Source: Antilocapra americana
Taxonomy: Eukaryota > Chordata > Mammalia > Artiodactyla > Antilocapridae
Direction of reading: 5' to 3'
Assembly: GCA_007570785.1 (NCBI GenBank)
Contig: ML664183.1
Coordinates: forward strand, 21,095,570 to 21,159,569
Length of the DNA stretch: 64,000 nucleotides
In this document: positions 47,640 through 60,285 of the stretch, in pieces
How positions within the stretch are numbered: the first letter of the stretch is position 1
How the letters are laid out: the number at the start of each line of letters is the position of its first letter
Notes under the pieces: generated by a model
Databases searched by the model: none
What the model was told of the DNA's origin: nothing
What the model saw: the letters and a program-made list of their open reading frames with translations, nothing else
Made by a program: the position numbers and the translations under genes

Positions 47640-48150
47640 TCTCTTCAACAAAGCTATGACAAACCTAGACAGTATATTAAAAATCAAAGTCATCACTTTG
47701 TTGACAAAGGTCCATATAGTCAAGGCTAGGGTCTCTCCAGTATTCACATATGGCTGTGAGAGTAGGACTACCAAGAAGGCTGGCCACAGAAGAATTGATG
47801 CCTTCAAACTGTGGTGCTGGAGAAGACCTTTGAGAGTCCCTTGGACAGCAAAGGAGATCAACCCACTCAATCCTAAAGGAAATCAACCTTTAATATTCAT
47901 TGGAAGGAATGTTGCTGAAGTTGAAGCTCCAATACTTTGGACACCTGATGCGGACAGCTGACTCATTGAAAAAGACTTTGATGCTGGGAAAGATCGAGTG
48001 TGACAGGAGAAGGGAACGACAGAGATGGTTGGATGGCATCACTGACTCAATGGACATGAGTTTGAGTAAACTCTGGGAGTTGGTGATGGACAGGGAAGCC
48101 TGGTGTGCTGCAGTCCATGAGGTCGTGAAGAGCCAGACACCACAAGGCAA
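47640..48150 (+). mobile_element. BovB 3'-end fragment
   Basis: From the C-terminal region ('tatgacaaacctagacagta') to the 3' tail ending 'ccacaaggcaacaacaatc'. 5'-truncated. Confidence 0.88.
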
Positions 48151-48530
48151 CAACAATCAGATCTCTATAATGCGCACATGAGACAAAAATGATACTGTAT
48201 GTCAATTATATTTCAATAAAATAACACTTTAGCAGGTTTTTTGAATTAATATTTTAATGTAGTGTTTTGCTTTAGATTGTTATTTTCAAAAATAATAGGG
48301 AATGGCTTACTGAGTTACTTTAAGTCTTTTTTTTTAGCAAAAATGTCTTTATTGTATTAAAAATAACTAATTTGAACTATTTCTGAGGTTTCTAATTAAA
48401 CCAAAAGAGAAAATTGTTAGTGCAATGAAAACGTAGCTCAAAAAATGAGGATACATGTGAAAGAGGGAAATAATGGAAGTGTTAGAATTTGAAGTTGTAA
48501 AACGTATGTTTGAGCCTCACAACTGCATTT
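48151..48530. other. Unannotated sequence
   Basis: 'gtcaattatatttcaataaa' near 48199 resembles the end of an old LINE or LTR, too short to name. The rest is unrecognised. Confidence 0.4.
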
Positions 48531-48654
48531 TTCAGTTAGGTAGCCTTTCCCTTCTCCAGGGGATCTTCCCAACCCAGGAATCGAACCTAGGTCTTCTGCA
48601 TTACAGGCAGATTCTTTACCAGCTGAGCACAAGGGAAACCCTTCAGTTAGGTAG
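48531..48654 (-). mobile_element. 3'-truncated Bov-tA with perfect 13-bp TSD
   Basis: 48544-48641 is the tRNA-derived half of Bov-tA in reverse (5' start GGGTTTCCCTTGTGC at the right) and ends at 'cttctccaggggatcttcc' plus a few bases. TTCAGTTAGGTAG flanks it at 48531-48543 and 48642-48654. It has no Bov-A part and no tail. Confidence 0.9.
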
Positions 48655-50164
48655 GATTAGATAAATTGCTTATTCCTTTAAGCCTCTATTTTATTCCTTC
48701 AGAGTCGGAATTAATCATATTAAACCAAGAGGACTGTGACAATGATAAAACATAGTTACTAACAAGTAGCAGTTTAGTGTAATTCTGGCTAAACATTGAA
48801 TAAATATTTAATACAATTTCATCATTTTCACACAAGTGAAATTATAGCACAAACTTAACATTTGAGAATCCAAAGCTTGATAAATCCAGATGTTAAAGAT
48901 ATAATATTGTAAGGATACATGCTTATGAAAAGCACAAAGAGGTCCCATTAAATGTGTCAGAATGTCCTTAGATGAGCATGCTTTCACTGTGTTATCTTTC
49001 CATCTGAATTTTGAAAAGCTAGCTAAGCCTGTGAAATTAGAGTTGCTATTTAGTGATAATGCAGAGATAAACTAAGTCTTATTAAAATTAAAATGCTCAA
49101 GAGCTTCACAGAAGTTAAACTCCAGAAGCAACATCTTTAAATCAAATATGAAAAGCAATTACTTTTTCGATAAGAAAAATTTATGAGAAAACTTCAACAA
49201 AGCAGTAGCAAGTTGCCTTTCTATAGAAAAAAGAACCAAGATTTGTGTTTATATTTAGCCATTGTGAATGAGAAAATACAGACTGATTTATTCAATACTT
49301 ATACAAAGAACATTTCTAAAGTCACAGTAAAGCTAATGATTTTTTAAAAGATTAGATGATTTGATAAAGAGATCTTAGACTGCTTAAAAATTCCATTGCT
49401 CAAAAAGTAATTAAATATTTTTATATTTACTATGTTGAGTTCCTCCTTTCTCAAATACTTTCAAAATATTTTTCTAAAAACATTTAGTCTTTTTAAATAC
49501 AGTTGTACAGTCAAAGTTACCAAAACCTTAATAGAAGAATGCCTGCTAAGATTAGTATTTATATTGCTTTACCTACATAAATGATAGACTTGCATAGGTA
49601 TAAATTAGGTCATGTTTAAGTAGGAGCAAAATGATGATAATATAAGCAATTCTACAAATACATATGGAAAATGCAGTATTCATTTAAAACATTCATATAC
49701 AAAGCACTCTCTTTTGGAAATTGTAATTATAAAATTCTCAGAAGCAAGGAGTTTATGTATTATGTAAGATGTTCATAGAAATTGTTGGTCTCTCAACCAA
49801 TAATTCATCATCAATTCATGAGTGTTCATATACAATATGAGAAAAATTATATTCAAACTTATATGTTGCTGTTAACCCCTTTCCTTATTAATTTATCAGA
49901 CATAGAAAATACTTTACGTAAGCTAGCAATTAGGGAATGAAGAGCACATTGAGTAAATACTTGTGATATCTCTGATATTTTCATCATCATTCACCCATTC
50001 ACTAAATAATGGCATCAAATAATGATGTTCATCCTAAAAAGCAAATATCATATACTAGTTGCATGACTATGGTAGGTACAAAGCAGAGAGAGTGAAGATA
50101 TATTTGTGACTTTGAGTTGTTCTTCACTTCCATAGAGACAAGCAAACATGTAAATAATAATATA
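48655..50164. other. Unannotated AT-rich sequence
   Basis: No gene, RNA or repeat recognised. Confidence 0.55.
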
Positions 50165-50491
50165 TAGATGGACCTTGAACAATAGGGGTTTGAATCACAC
50201 AGGTTCACTTACATGTGGATTTTTTTCAATAAATATGGCATACGTATATTTTCATTTTACAGATCTTTAAGTGTGGAGAATAGTTTGTGTTTGTTAGAAA
50301 TCACAATATGTGGAATGAAAAGAACTAGAATCTGAGCCTGATTCTATCTACCCAAACTATTTCAGCTTCTCATCTTTAGGTTTGTTATTTATCAATTCCT
50401 TTCTTTTTTGAGGCAGAGACAACAGTATGCAGATTTGACTGCATGCAGGTAGGAACCCTAAACCCCATAATCTTTGTTCAAGGGTCAACTG
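50165..50491. mobile_element. Tigger/MER8-like DNA transposon
   Basis: Left end 'agatggaccttgaacaatag', then 'ggtttgaatcacacaggttc' and 'tgtggatttttttcaataaa', and right end 'ttgttcaagggtcaactg'. The inverted termini match the copy at 25507-26042. Non-coding. Confidence 0.78.
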
Positions 50492-50849
50492 TGATGGAGT
50501 GTGTATAACAATACAAACAAAATATCTTGGGTACTACTAATAGAAAAAAAAAGTAAACAACTATTCTGGATGGGGGAAGGCAGTAGGTGATATTGGAGCA
50601 TATTTTTGAAGGATGATTGAGAGGTTATCATATAAATAACATTCCTAGCACAGGTCTAAGTCATGCAAAAACACAGAAATAGGAAGAACACAATATGATC
50701 ACAAAATAATAAGTTTCAATGGACTTTAGTATATTTGGGTGTGACAAGGTTGGAGGAAAAGGTTGAGGCCAGATCATAATATGTGGAAATGAGAATATAG
50801 TTACTGAGAAATTTCTTAAAACACAAAATTCACTTTTAAAACTATGTTC
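50492..50849. other. Unannotated sequence
   Basis: Nothing recognised. Confidence 0.5.
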
Positions 50850-51100
50850 TAGCCAGCTGCCATGTTACAGGCAGCCTTGTGGAAAGGCCTGCATAGCAAT
50901 GAACTAAGGCATTCCATAAACTCGTGAAGGAGTCCAGAAGCAGATTTCTGAGGCATGCCAACAGTCACCTGAGCGAACTTGGAAGCAGATTTTACCCCAA
51001 TGACACAATTAAAAGATTGATTGCAACATTATCAGAAACCTTGAGCCAAAACTAGCTAGTTAGGCCACTCTTAGAATTCCTGCCCATGGCATGTTTGAGA
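50850..51100 (+). mobile_element. MLT1-type (ERVL-MaLR) LTR remnant
   Basis: 'agctgccatgttacaggcag', 'ttgtggaaaggcctgcatag', 'gagcgaacttggaagcagat' and 'accttgagccaaaactagct' follow MLT1 LTR order. The 3' end is missing or too diverged to see. Confidence 0.65.
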
Positions 51101-54100
51101 GAACATGGATATGCTTTTTAGGCTGCTATTTTAGTGTAACTTACAATAGCCAATACACAGTTAAAGTGAAATGAACTGTTAAAAGCAGTCATAAAATAGC
51201 TTGTTCATCCATGGCACAGGAAGCTATGTGTGTGTGTGTGTGTGTGTGTGGGCATGGCTGGAGCTATGGGGGTATAATTTGGGGAGATAGTAGTAGAGTC
51301 TAATATGCAGTATCAGATCCTAAGCCAGAGTATCAGAATTTTGTATTTTGAGCTATGATAACTTTCTAAACCATTAATAATAATAATAATAGAATAATAC
51401 TTATAATGATAGAAAAACTGCAATTCTTAGTCTGTTAACATCACTCACTAACTTTTAAAATCACCTATTATGTTTGAAGCTCTGCTCAATACCTCAGTTT
51501 CCCTAGCAAAGCAAGTACTATAATAGGTATATAAGATATTACTCTTTATAGAATCTTCTAATAGGTTTAAGAGATGAAGGTCAGTGAGAAAATGGCATGG
51601 TTTTACCTCAAGATCCTATCCTGAGACAAAATTCTGCTAAGGTGGAGTGGAGTTTCTATTCGTGGCTTTCAATATTCCCAAGAAACATGGTATATGGAAT
51701 GGTGAAAATGAAAGAACAAAATAATTCATAACTGTGTCCAACAGATTCAAAAAATGCATAGAAGAGAAGGAAGTCTGTTTTTCTAATCAATTTTTAAGAA
51801 CAACATATTCCTAGTAGAAATTTCAGACATAAGAATCCACAAAGAAATTACCTCGAAATTACCTCTGTTGAAAAGGCAGTCATTTCAGTGTTTAGACTTT
51901 TAGAAATGTCTCTGAAAACACTAAATTCCATGTTTTCATGTTTTATTTTACTTATATTTAGGAGCAGCCTACAGGAAATTATGTCCACTAAAAATAGTTA
52001 CTTAAAATAGTTACTCAGGTGTCACCTGAGTGGTGATCCACTATACAATCCCTTGCAGTATGATGTTTTAGTTGTGGTTGGTTTAGCGCAGAGCCCTTAG
52101 AAGCTTTCAGACCATGAAATTCTCCTGTTGTAACTTTTCCACCATAACACCCCTTAACTGGGAACCCACTGTGTTCCTACAGTTCTGCTTCAATAACAGC
52201 CTCAGTTTAAATTATTATGAACTCCATGGCTGACAAATTTTGAGTTAACAATGATCTTTTGAAATAGTCTATTACTTGTGATAGCTCTTTGTTGCAGGAG
52301 CTGGGAAAGTACTCTTTTGGACTTGGTGGTGACAGCACTGAAATGACAACACTAATGACAACACTAAGCTTTTCAACCACACTGTCATCTAAATTTTTGT
52401 ATTTTACAAACACTGTTGCTATAATCATCATTCTTCAAAGAAATTGGATTCCTGAATAAGAACTGTCTTTACACATTGTCTGTGATTCTTACATATGACT
52501 TAGAGAAACACTTTGACAGCTTTGGAGAGAATACCTTATGCCTTCTATAGGTTTTCTACTTAAGTCATACAGAATTCAGTTTTACACACTTTATAATCTC
52601 TCTCTTTTTTTTTTTTTTTTTAGGGGAGGGAGTTGGAGAGGGTAGAGAAAGGGTAGGGAACAAAGATACCACCAAATTTTAGAAATAGACATCACAGGTT
52701 CTTTCACATAATTAGAGCACAAAAGCAATTCTTCAGCCATTTTGCAGGAAAAAGAGGAATCTATTTTAAAATTTTTGACAGTCAAGGTAATATTTAATTA
52801 TAACTATATTTCAGATCTGATAATTTAAAATATATTCAATAATTTTCATTTGTTCTCAAATTATCTGCCTCTGTGAGAAAAATGATATATATTATAAGAT
52901 ATGGTTCATAGTATGATTTAGCTTTATTTATTATATTTATTTGCTTACACTGGACAGAACTTACAGAATACTTTTCTTCATTTAGATAAAGCTCATAAGA
53001 TATGCCACTTTTAAATAGATATATTTCCAATTCTTACCTGTACATCCTCTCATAAAGCTAAATCCATTCACTGTATATTTACTATTCAAACACTTCAAAG
53101 GCAAGATAATGTCTATACTGATATCTTCTCTGTGTCTATATAGTCATATCACATATGTATTATATATGGTAATAAGTAATCATACATTCAGTCAATCTAT
53201 AGAACTTGTCAATGCTTTTTAACTCTTAAACTAGCATATATTTGATTCCAGCAAGGTTTTAATTCAGAGATTTAAATGATCTCTTGTTATATAAACTCTC
53301 AAAAGCAAAATAATTTCTCATGCATTTAAATTTTGATTTCCTCGCAAGTCAGATGCTTTGTAGATGAAATCTAATTGGTTTAAACACTCTTATTCTCTGA
53401 TTTAGCCTTCCCTAAACCAGCCCATGCATAGAAAATGGCCCACAAATTTTTTTTAAAAAATGTTTAAAGCTTGTGATTTCAGATATGTAAGATTTAGAAA
53501 TGTTAATTTCATAGTTTTCTGAACTAATTCATATGCCTGAGCTGCTCTTAAACCTAAAACAAAATAATTTCAGACATCTCTGATGAAGAACTCAGAATGA
53601 TAAGCTTATCAGTCAGGTGAGAACTCCAAACTCAGGTACTGCACCACCAAAAGAAAATGGTTATGGTAGAGATGACATGAGATAATTGAGCCATATGCTC
53701 ACCATAAATACAGGCATGGACTAAGTACCCAGATAAATGACAGTCATTCTAATTATGACATTTCTTCTTATCCCTGCACTAGGAAGAATGATAATGAGAC
53801 TCTTTTTATATTTTTTTTTTCCTTACAGATAGCAAGCAAACAGTAGGACACGACCAAGTGACTTTACACACGAACACAGCTATGCTTTACTTTATATAAG
53901 TAAATGATCTTCTCATATGAAACATGCAATTGAAATTCTAAAAGATTGCTGGTATGTAATACCACTGTATGTTAGTTAATTCTATTTTAAGAAGCAATGA
54001 TCACATCCTAAATTGGCAGCATTTTCTGAGATTTGGATTTCTTAATCTTTTGAGTAAAACAAATGAATACTTTTTTCCTGACCCTATCATATTAAAAGAG

Positions 54101-54134
54101 TAGTGAAAACTTCAGAGCTGTGTTGGATTGCGTG
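51101..54134. other. Unannotated AT-rich sequence with simple repeats
   Basis: Simple repeats: (TG)12 at 51227-51250, an AAT-rich patch near 51375-51392 and a T17 run at 52605-52621 next to a GA-rich patch. About 53843-53862 ('ggacacgaccaagtgact') may be a tiny Bov-A tail scrap. No gene recognised. Confidence 0.55.
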
Positions 54135-54325
54135 CTTGTGTGTGTACTCACTTGTGTCGTACTCTTTGTGATCTCTGTCCCTGGGATTTTCCTGGCAAGC
54201 ATATTGAAGTGTGTTGCAATTTCCTTCTCCAGGGGATCTTCCCAACTCAGGGATCAAGCCCACAGTTCCAAAGACTCCTCCATTGGCAGATGGGTCTTTA
54301 TCACTACACTACCTGGGAAGCCCCT
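54135..54325 (-). mobile_element. Bov-tA SINE
   Basis: In reverse orientation: diverged Bov-A tail at the left, reverse B box 'ctcagggatcaagcccac' and head 'ctacctgggaagcccc' at the right. Confidence 0.85.
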
Positions 54326-56340
54326 CTGTTGGGTTACTAGGTCTCTAATTTGATTTCTGAAGGAGAAATTGGTTGCAAAATTAGATTGCTTTTCCAGTAA
54401 CTTAACTCTCAGTGAGATACATGATTTTATATCACTCATCTTTTCCTAAAGAAGTATTTTCAAATGGATAGACAAAGACTGTGCACATTTTAAAGCTAGA
54501 ATTAACTGGATTAGAGAGTCTTGGATTGAAGAGGGGCCATGTTTATGAGAACAGAAGTTAATGCTAAAATAATTACAAGGGGTGAAGATCTAACACTTCA
54601 ATGATTATCAGTCAGCTTATACTATTTATGGAGTGAAATATCTATGATTATCAGTGATTGACAAGAGAGACAAGAAAGAAAAATAGTTTTTTTTTTTCTT
54701 CAAGAAACATGATTAAGAGCTTCAGCCTAGGAATTTCCATTGTGAATAGCATAATCACTCCTATTCTCAGCTGTTTCACCTATAAAATCATGAATAACTC
54801 TAATAGTTAAAAGATTTAAACAAAATGATACACATAAATCCTTTAGCACATAAGTTCTCATTAAGTGTTACCTTTTGTATTATTATCATTATTATGATAC
54901 ACTTTAAGACTACAAGTAAAAATGATTTGAATAGAAATAAATACAGTGTGGTCTATTTTGGAAGGAATTAGTCTGTTTTGAATAAGGTATAGACACAGTC
55001 AAATGTCAAGATGCTCTATAAGGATGTCAAATAATAACTTCAAATTTTAAAATGTAACATGATTAATGTCAAGAGTTAATGGGACAAGATAATACTCAAC
55101 ATTTCACTCAAGTTCTAAAAACAATTCTTTCATTTATAAAATCTGAGAAATCAACAAGCCAACACTTTAAAAAAATTGTCAAAATGAATTAATATACTGC
55201 TGTGTTATATGTGGTGAGCATTATAAGAGGACATGATTTCTGTCCCAAAGTTAGGGAAATGGACTAAACAGAAATGTGTCAAAATCTAGCTAACTAAAAA
55301 TAAGTGAAGAGAACAGTTCAAACTAATAAACTAATTATCATTAATAAAAACATGTTAATATTAACAATAAGTGCCATAAATTATTTTTAAGATTAAGTTA
55401 CAGGAACATATAGTTTTTATTAATTAGTTACAAAATATTACATATTTGCAATAATTTTATTTTAAATCTGGTATGGGTGTCATGAAAAAGAAAAAAAGAG
55501 AAATAACATGAGCAGGTGAAGGCTAAAACCTTCCCATTACTCATTTCTAACATAATATTTCTCATAAATAACTACTAAGATATTTTAACACTAAATTTCT
55601 ACTTTAAATTCTACTTCAGCACAATCACTCCTTATATTTTTATTTTGTTTTGATATTTCCTTCTATAACTATTCCATAATTGCAATTTTCAACCCTTCTA
55701 GAAATGTTTCTGTTTAATTTTGCTCATTCCTTTTCTAACCTCCAAGATATATCAAAAAAGGAAAGAAGGGTGGCAGAGAGGGAGAAAAATTTTTTTGCAT
55801 AAAAATTCTCTTTACCTTACTGGTTGTTTTTTACTCTGTAAGATATTGAGATACAATTTAGTCACTCGCCCATTTCTCCACTGAGTGGCATTCAGCACCT
55901 CTCCTTACAATTGGTAGAGAGACTCTTAAATCAATATTTACCTAGAGAGAAAGCCTTAATATATGGGATGGGTGATGCTTACAAGTGATGCAGCAATCAG
56001 GAGAAAAAAACAGGCCCGTGTTTATCTGAAACAATCATTCTATATTTCAACCTAGTCACAGTCACCTAAAGAAAGGGTGAGCCACCCAAACAAAAATGTG
56101 AGAAAATCAACTTTGCGTTCTTTTGACTGGAAATCACTCTAGATAGATTGATTTCATGGGCTAGAAGACAATCTAACAAATTTGGAAACTAGGAAGGGAT
56201 AGAAAAAATATGTAAATGAGTTTCTTGAAAGAGTTACAAGGTCACTCATAGATATAGTAACATGGAGACACACAAGAAAATCAGAAAAAACTACTTGGTG
56301 CATTTTAACAGAATGTTTCCTTTGGCGTTATTTTGGTGTC
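54326..56340. other. Mostly unannotated sequence with a MIR remnant
   Basis: 54710-54895 follows MIR plus orientation ('gctgtttcacctataaaatc', 'cctttagcacataagttctc'). The rest is AT-rich and unrecognised. Confidence 0.5.
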
Positions 56341-57706
56341 AGTCAGTTCAGATGCTCAGTCCTGCCTGACTCTTTGCAACCCCAAGAGCTGCAGCACACC
56401 AGGCCTCCCTGCCCATCACCAACTCCTGGGGTTCAGGCAAACCTATGTCCACTGAGTCAGTGATGCCATCCAACCATCTCATCCTCTGTTGTCCCCTTCT
56501 CATCCTGCTGTCAATATTTCCCAGCATCAGAGTCTTTTCCAATGAGTCAGTTCTTCGCATCAGGTGGCCAAAGTATTAGAGTTTTAGCTTTAATCAATTA
56601 ACCTTCCAATGAACACCCAGGAATGATCTCCTTTAGGATGGACTGCTTGGATCTCCTTGAAGTCCAAGGGACTCTCAAAAGTCTTCTCCAACACCATAGT
56701 TCAAAAGCATCAATTCTTCAGTGCTCAGCTTTCTTTATAGTCCAACTGTCACATCCATACATGACCACTGGAAAAACCATAGCCTTGACTAGATGGACTT
56801 TTGTTAACAAAGTAATGTCTCTGCTTTTTAATATACTGTCTACATTGGTCATAACTTTCCTTCCAAGGAGTAAGCGTCTTTTAATTGGATGGCTGAAATC
56901 ACCATCCGCAGTGATTTTCAAGTCCAGAAAAATAAAGTCAGCCACTGTTTCCCTCTCTATTTATCATGAAATGATAGGACCGGATGCCATGGTCTTAGTT
57001 TTCTGAATGTTGAACTTTAAGCCAATTTTCTCACTCTCCTGTTTCACTTTCATCAAGAGGCTCTTTAGTTCTTCTTCACTTTCTGCCATAAGGGTAGTGT
57101 TATCTGTATATCTGAGATTATTGATATTTCTCCTGGCAATCTTAATTCCAGCTTGTGCTTCCTTCAGCCCAGCATTTCTCATGATATACTCTGCATATAA
57201 GTTAAATAAGCAGAGTGACAATATATAGCCTTGACGTACTTCTTTCCCTATTTGGAACCAGTCTGCTGTTTCATGTCCAGTTCTAACTGTTGCCTCCTGA
57301 CCTTCATACAGGTTTCTCAAGAGGCAGGTCAGGTGGTCTGGTATTCCCATCTCTTGAAGAATTTTCCACGGTTTATTGTTATTCAAACAGTCAAAGGCTT
57401 TTGCATAGTTAATAGAGCAGAAATAGATGTTTTTCTGGAACTCTCTAGCTTTTTTGATGATTCAGCGATTGTTGGCAATTTGATCTCTGGTTCCTCTGCC
57501 TTTTCTAAAATGAGCTTGAACATCTGTAAGTTCACGGTTCATATATTGCTGAAGCCTGGCTTGGAGAATTTTGAGCATTACTTTACTAGCGTGTGAGATG
57601 ATTGCAATTGTGTGGTAGTTTGAGCATTCTTTGGCATTGCTTTTCTTTGAGATTGGAATGAAAACTGACCTTTTCCAGTCCTGTGGTCACTGTTGAGTTT
57701 TCCAAA
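56341..57706 (-). mobile_element. BovB, 5'-truncated
   Basis: In reverse orientation: 3' tail at the left (CAGTTCAGATGCTCAG), C-terminal part, the RT core including the YADD-region equivalent near 57095-57120 (Y then T/D changes from drift), up to 'gttttccaaatttt'. Frames are broken into several pieces. It faces the BovB at 57950 tail-out. Confidence 0.9.
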
Positions 57707-59549
57707 TTTTGGTGTCAAATCTCCTTAGTAGGTAAGAGCTACATAGATTCTGTGTTTAGAAGGATTTTAAGGGTGTGTATTGTTGAGAACAAATAAAAGC
57801 TATGAATCAGTTGCTACATCTGCCAGGGAAAAGGGAGGGAAATGAGATATTTGTCATCCAAGCCATCTTTGTCATCCAAAGGTCCTCAACTGTGATGCCT
57901 CCCAGAACCTGGTTTAAATGCCCCTAAATCAATCAAACTAGCAAACACCCACTGGTCATAACAAACACCCTCTTCCAACAGCACAAGAGAAGACTATACA
58001 CATGGACATCACCAGATGGGCAATACTAAAATCAGATAGATTATATTCTTTGCAGCCAAAGGTAGAGAAGCTGTATACAGTCAACAAAAAAAGACCGGGA
58101 GCTGACTGTGGCTCAGATCATGAATTACGTATTGCCAAATTTAGACTTAAGTTGAAGAAAGTAGGGAAAACCACTAGACCATTCATGTATGACCTAAGTC
58201 GAATCACTTATGATTATACAGTGGAAGTGAGAAATAGATTTAAGGGACTAGATCTGATAGACAGACTGCCTGACGAACTATGGCCAGTGGTTTGTGACAC
58301 TGTGCAGGAGGCAGGGATCAAGATCATCCCCAAGAAAAAAAAAAAATGAAAAAAGCAAAATGGTCTGAGGAGACCTTATAAATAGCTATGAAATGAAGAA
58401 AAGCAAAAAGGAAAGGAGAAAGAAAGATATACCCATTTGAATACAGAGTTCCAAAGAATAGCAAGGAGAGCTAAGAAAGCCTTCCTCAGTGATTAGTGCA
58501 AAGAAATAAAGGAAATCAATAGAATGGGAAAGACTAGAGATCTCTTCAAGAAAATTAGAGATACCAAGGGAACATTTCATGCAAAGACGGGCTCAATAAA
58601 GGACAGAAATGGTATGGACCTAACAGAAGCAGAAGATATGAAGAAGAGGTGGCAAGAATACACAAAAGAACTGCAGAAAAAAGATCTTCATGACCCAGAT
58701 AATTATGGTGGTGTGATCACTCACCTAGATACAGACATCCTGGAATGTGAGGTCAATTAGGCCTTAGGAAGCATCACTACAAACAAATCTAGTGGAGGTG
58801 ATAGAATTCCCATTGAGCTATTTCAAATCCTAAAGGATGATGGTGTGAAAGTGCTTCACTCCATATGCCAGCAAATTTGGAAAATGCAGAAGTGGCCACA
58901 GGACAGGAAAAGGTCAGTTTTCCTTCTAATTCCACAGAAAGGCAATGCCAAAGAATGGTCAATCTACCACACAATAGTACTTATCTCACATGCTAGTAAA
59001 GTAATGCTTAAAATTCCTCCAAGCCAGGCTTCAACAATACGTGGACCGTGAACTTACAGATGTTCAAAATGGCTTTAGAAAAGTCAGAGCATCCAGAGAT
59101 CAAATTGCCCACATCATTGGATTATCAAAAAAGCAAGAGAGTTCTAGAAAAACATCTATTTCTGCTTTACTGACTATACCAAAGCCTTTGACTGTGTGGA
59201 TCACTACAAAAATGTGGAAAATTCTAAAAGAGATGGAAATACCAGCCCACCTGACCTGCCTCTTGAGAAATCTGTATGCAGGTCAGGAAGCAACAGTTAC
59301 AACTGGACAGGAAAAACAGACTGTTTCCAAATAGGGAAAGCAGTACATCAAGGCTGTATACTGTCACCCTGCTTATTTAGCTTATATGCACAGTACCTCA
59401 TGAGAAACATTAGACTGATGAAGCACAAGCTGGAGTCAAGATTACTGGGAGAAATATCAATAACCTCAGATATGCAGATGACACCACCCTTATGGCAGAA
59501 AGTGAAGAAACACTAAAGAGCCTCTTGATGAAAGAGAAAGAAGAGAGTG

Positions 59550-60285
59550 AAAAAGTTGGCTTGAGATATTTAGGGTAAGAAGTGTACTCTGCTCAGAAAT
59601 GCTAAATCAAATGGAAATGCTAAACCAAAACACATGAGGCGTGTCATGAGGAGCAATTCTGTCTGAACAGGCAAGGAGTTAACTGCTCTTCTGGGCTATT
59701 TTCAAGTCTAACTTCTAAGGATTTTTCTCCTGAAGAGACTTAAAGGACAACAATGGGGGTGAAACTGCAAATCATCCAGTGAGAAACAGTAACACCTTGG
59801 ATCCCTACTACTTCTTCTTGAAAATCAGCCTCATGGTTCCAGAACTTTCTGTGGAATACTCGACATTTGTATAGAGTTGGCTTTCAGAAAGAGAGGAGCT
59901 TTCCCTGGGTCTCACAAGCCAGTATCTGAGGAGAGTCAGAACCCATCTTTGCTGACTTCAAGCTTAGGAGAGTTTGAATATTTTAATTAAACTCTTTACT
60001 TATGTTAAGATTATATTAGTATAGTGCCTAGATCAAAAGACTTTTGAGTTTGCCAAGGTGTGAATCCCAGTTCTACCACTTATCAGCTGTGTGATCTTGG
60101 ATAAGGGGCTGCACTTCTCTGTGTCTCTGTTTCTTCATCTATAAAATGTGACAACAGTAGCACCTCCTTCAGAAGGTTGTTGGGAGGATTTTATATTATG
60201 TATAAAATCAGCAGAGCAAAGTTTGACATATAGCAAGCACTCAATAAATATTAGCTGTTATCTAAAAAAAAAAAAGTTGGCTTGA
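59550..60285 (+). pseudogene. Polyadenylated retrocopy of an unknown transcript, inside BovB
   Basis: The insert 59565-60270 is flanked by AAAAAGTTGGCTTGA at 59550-59564 and 60271-60285, a perfect 15-bp duplication, and the BovB reads continuously across it. It ends with AATAAA (60243-60248), about 15 bases, then a pure A run, so it derives from a processed RNA copied by L1-type machinery. It is not BovB, L1 or a known SINE. The last 240 bases are MIR; 59565-60020 is unique to me and has no protein-like frame. It is most likely a 5'-truncated copy of an mRNA 3' UTR or a non-coding RNA. Source gene unknown. Confidence 0.85.
60020..60262 (+). mobile_element. MIR carried within the retrocopy; supplies its poly(A) signal
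   Basis: 'cagctgtgtgatcttggata', 'tgtttcttcatctataaaat', 'gttgttgggaggattttata' and 'gcaagcactcaataaatatt' are MIR from core to 3' end. The AATAAA lies within its terminal motif. Confidence 0.85.

Noticed and set aside
53843..53868. Tiny Bov-A tail fragment
   Set aside because: About 20 matching bases with no duplication; too short to call.
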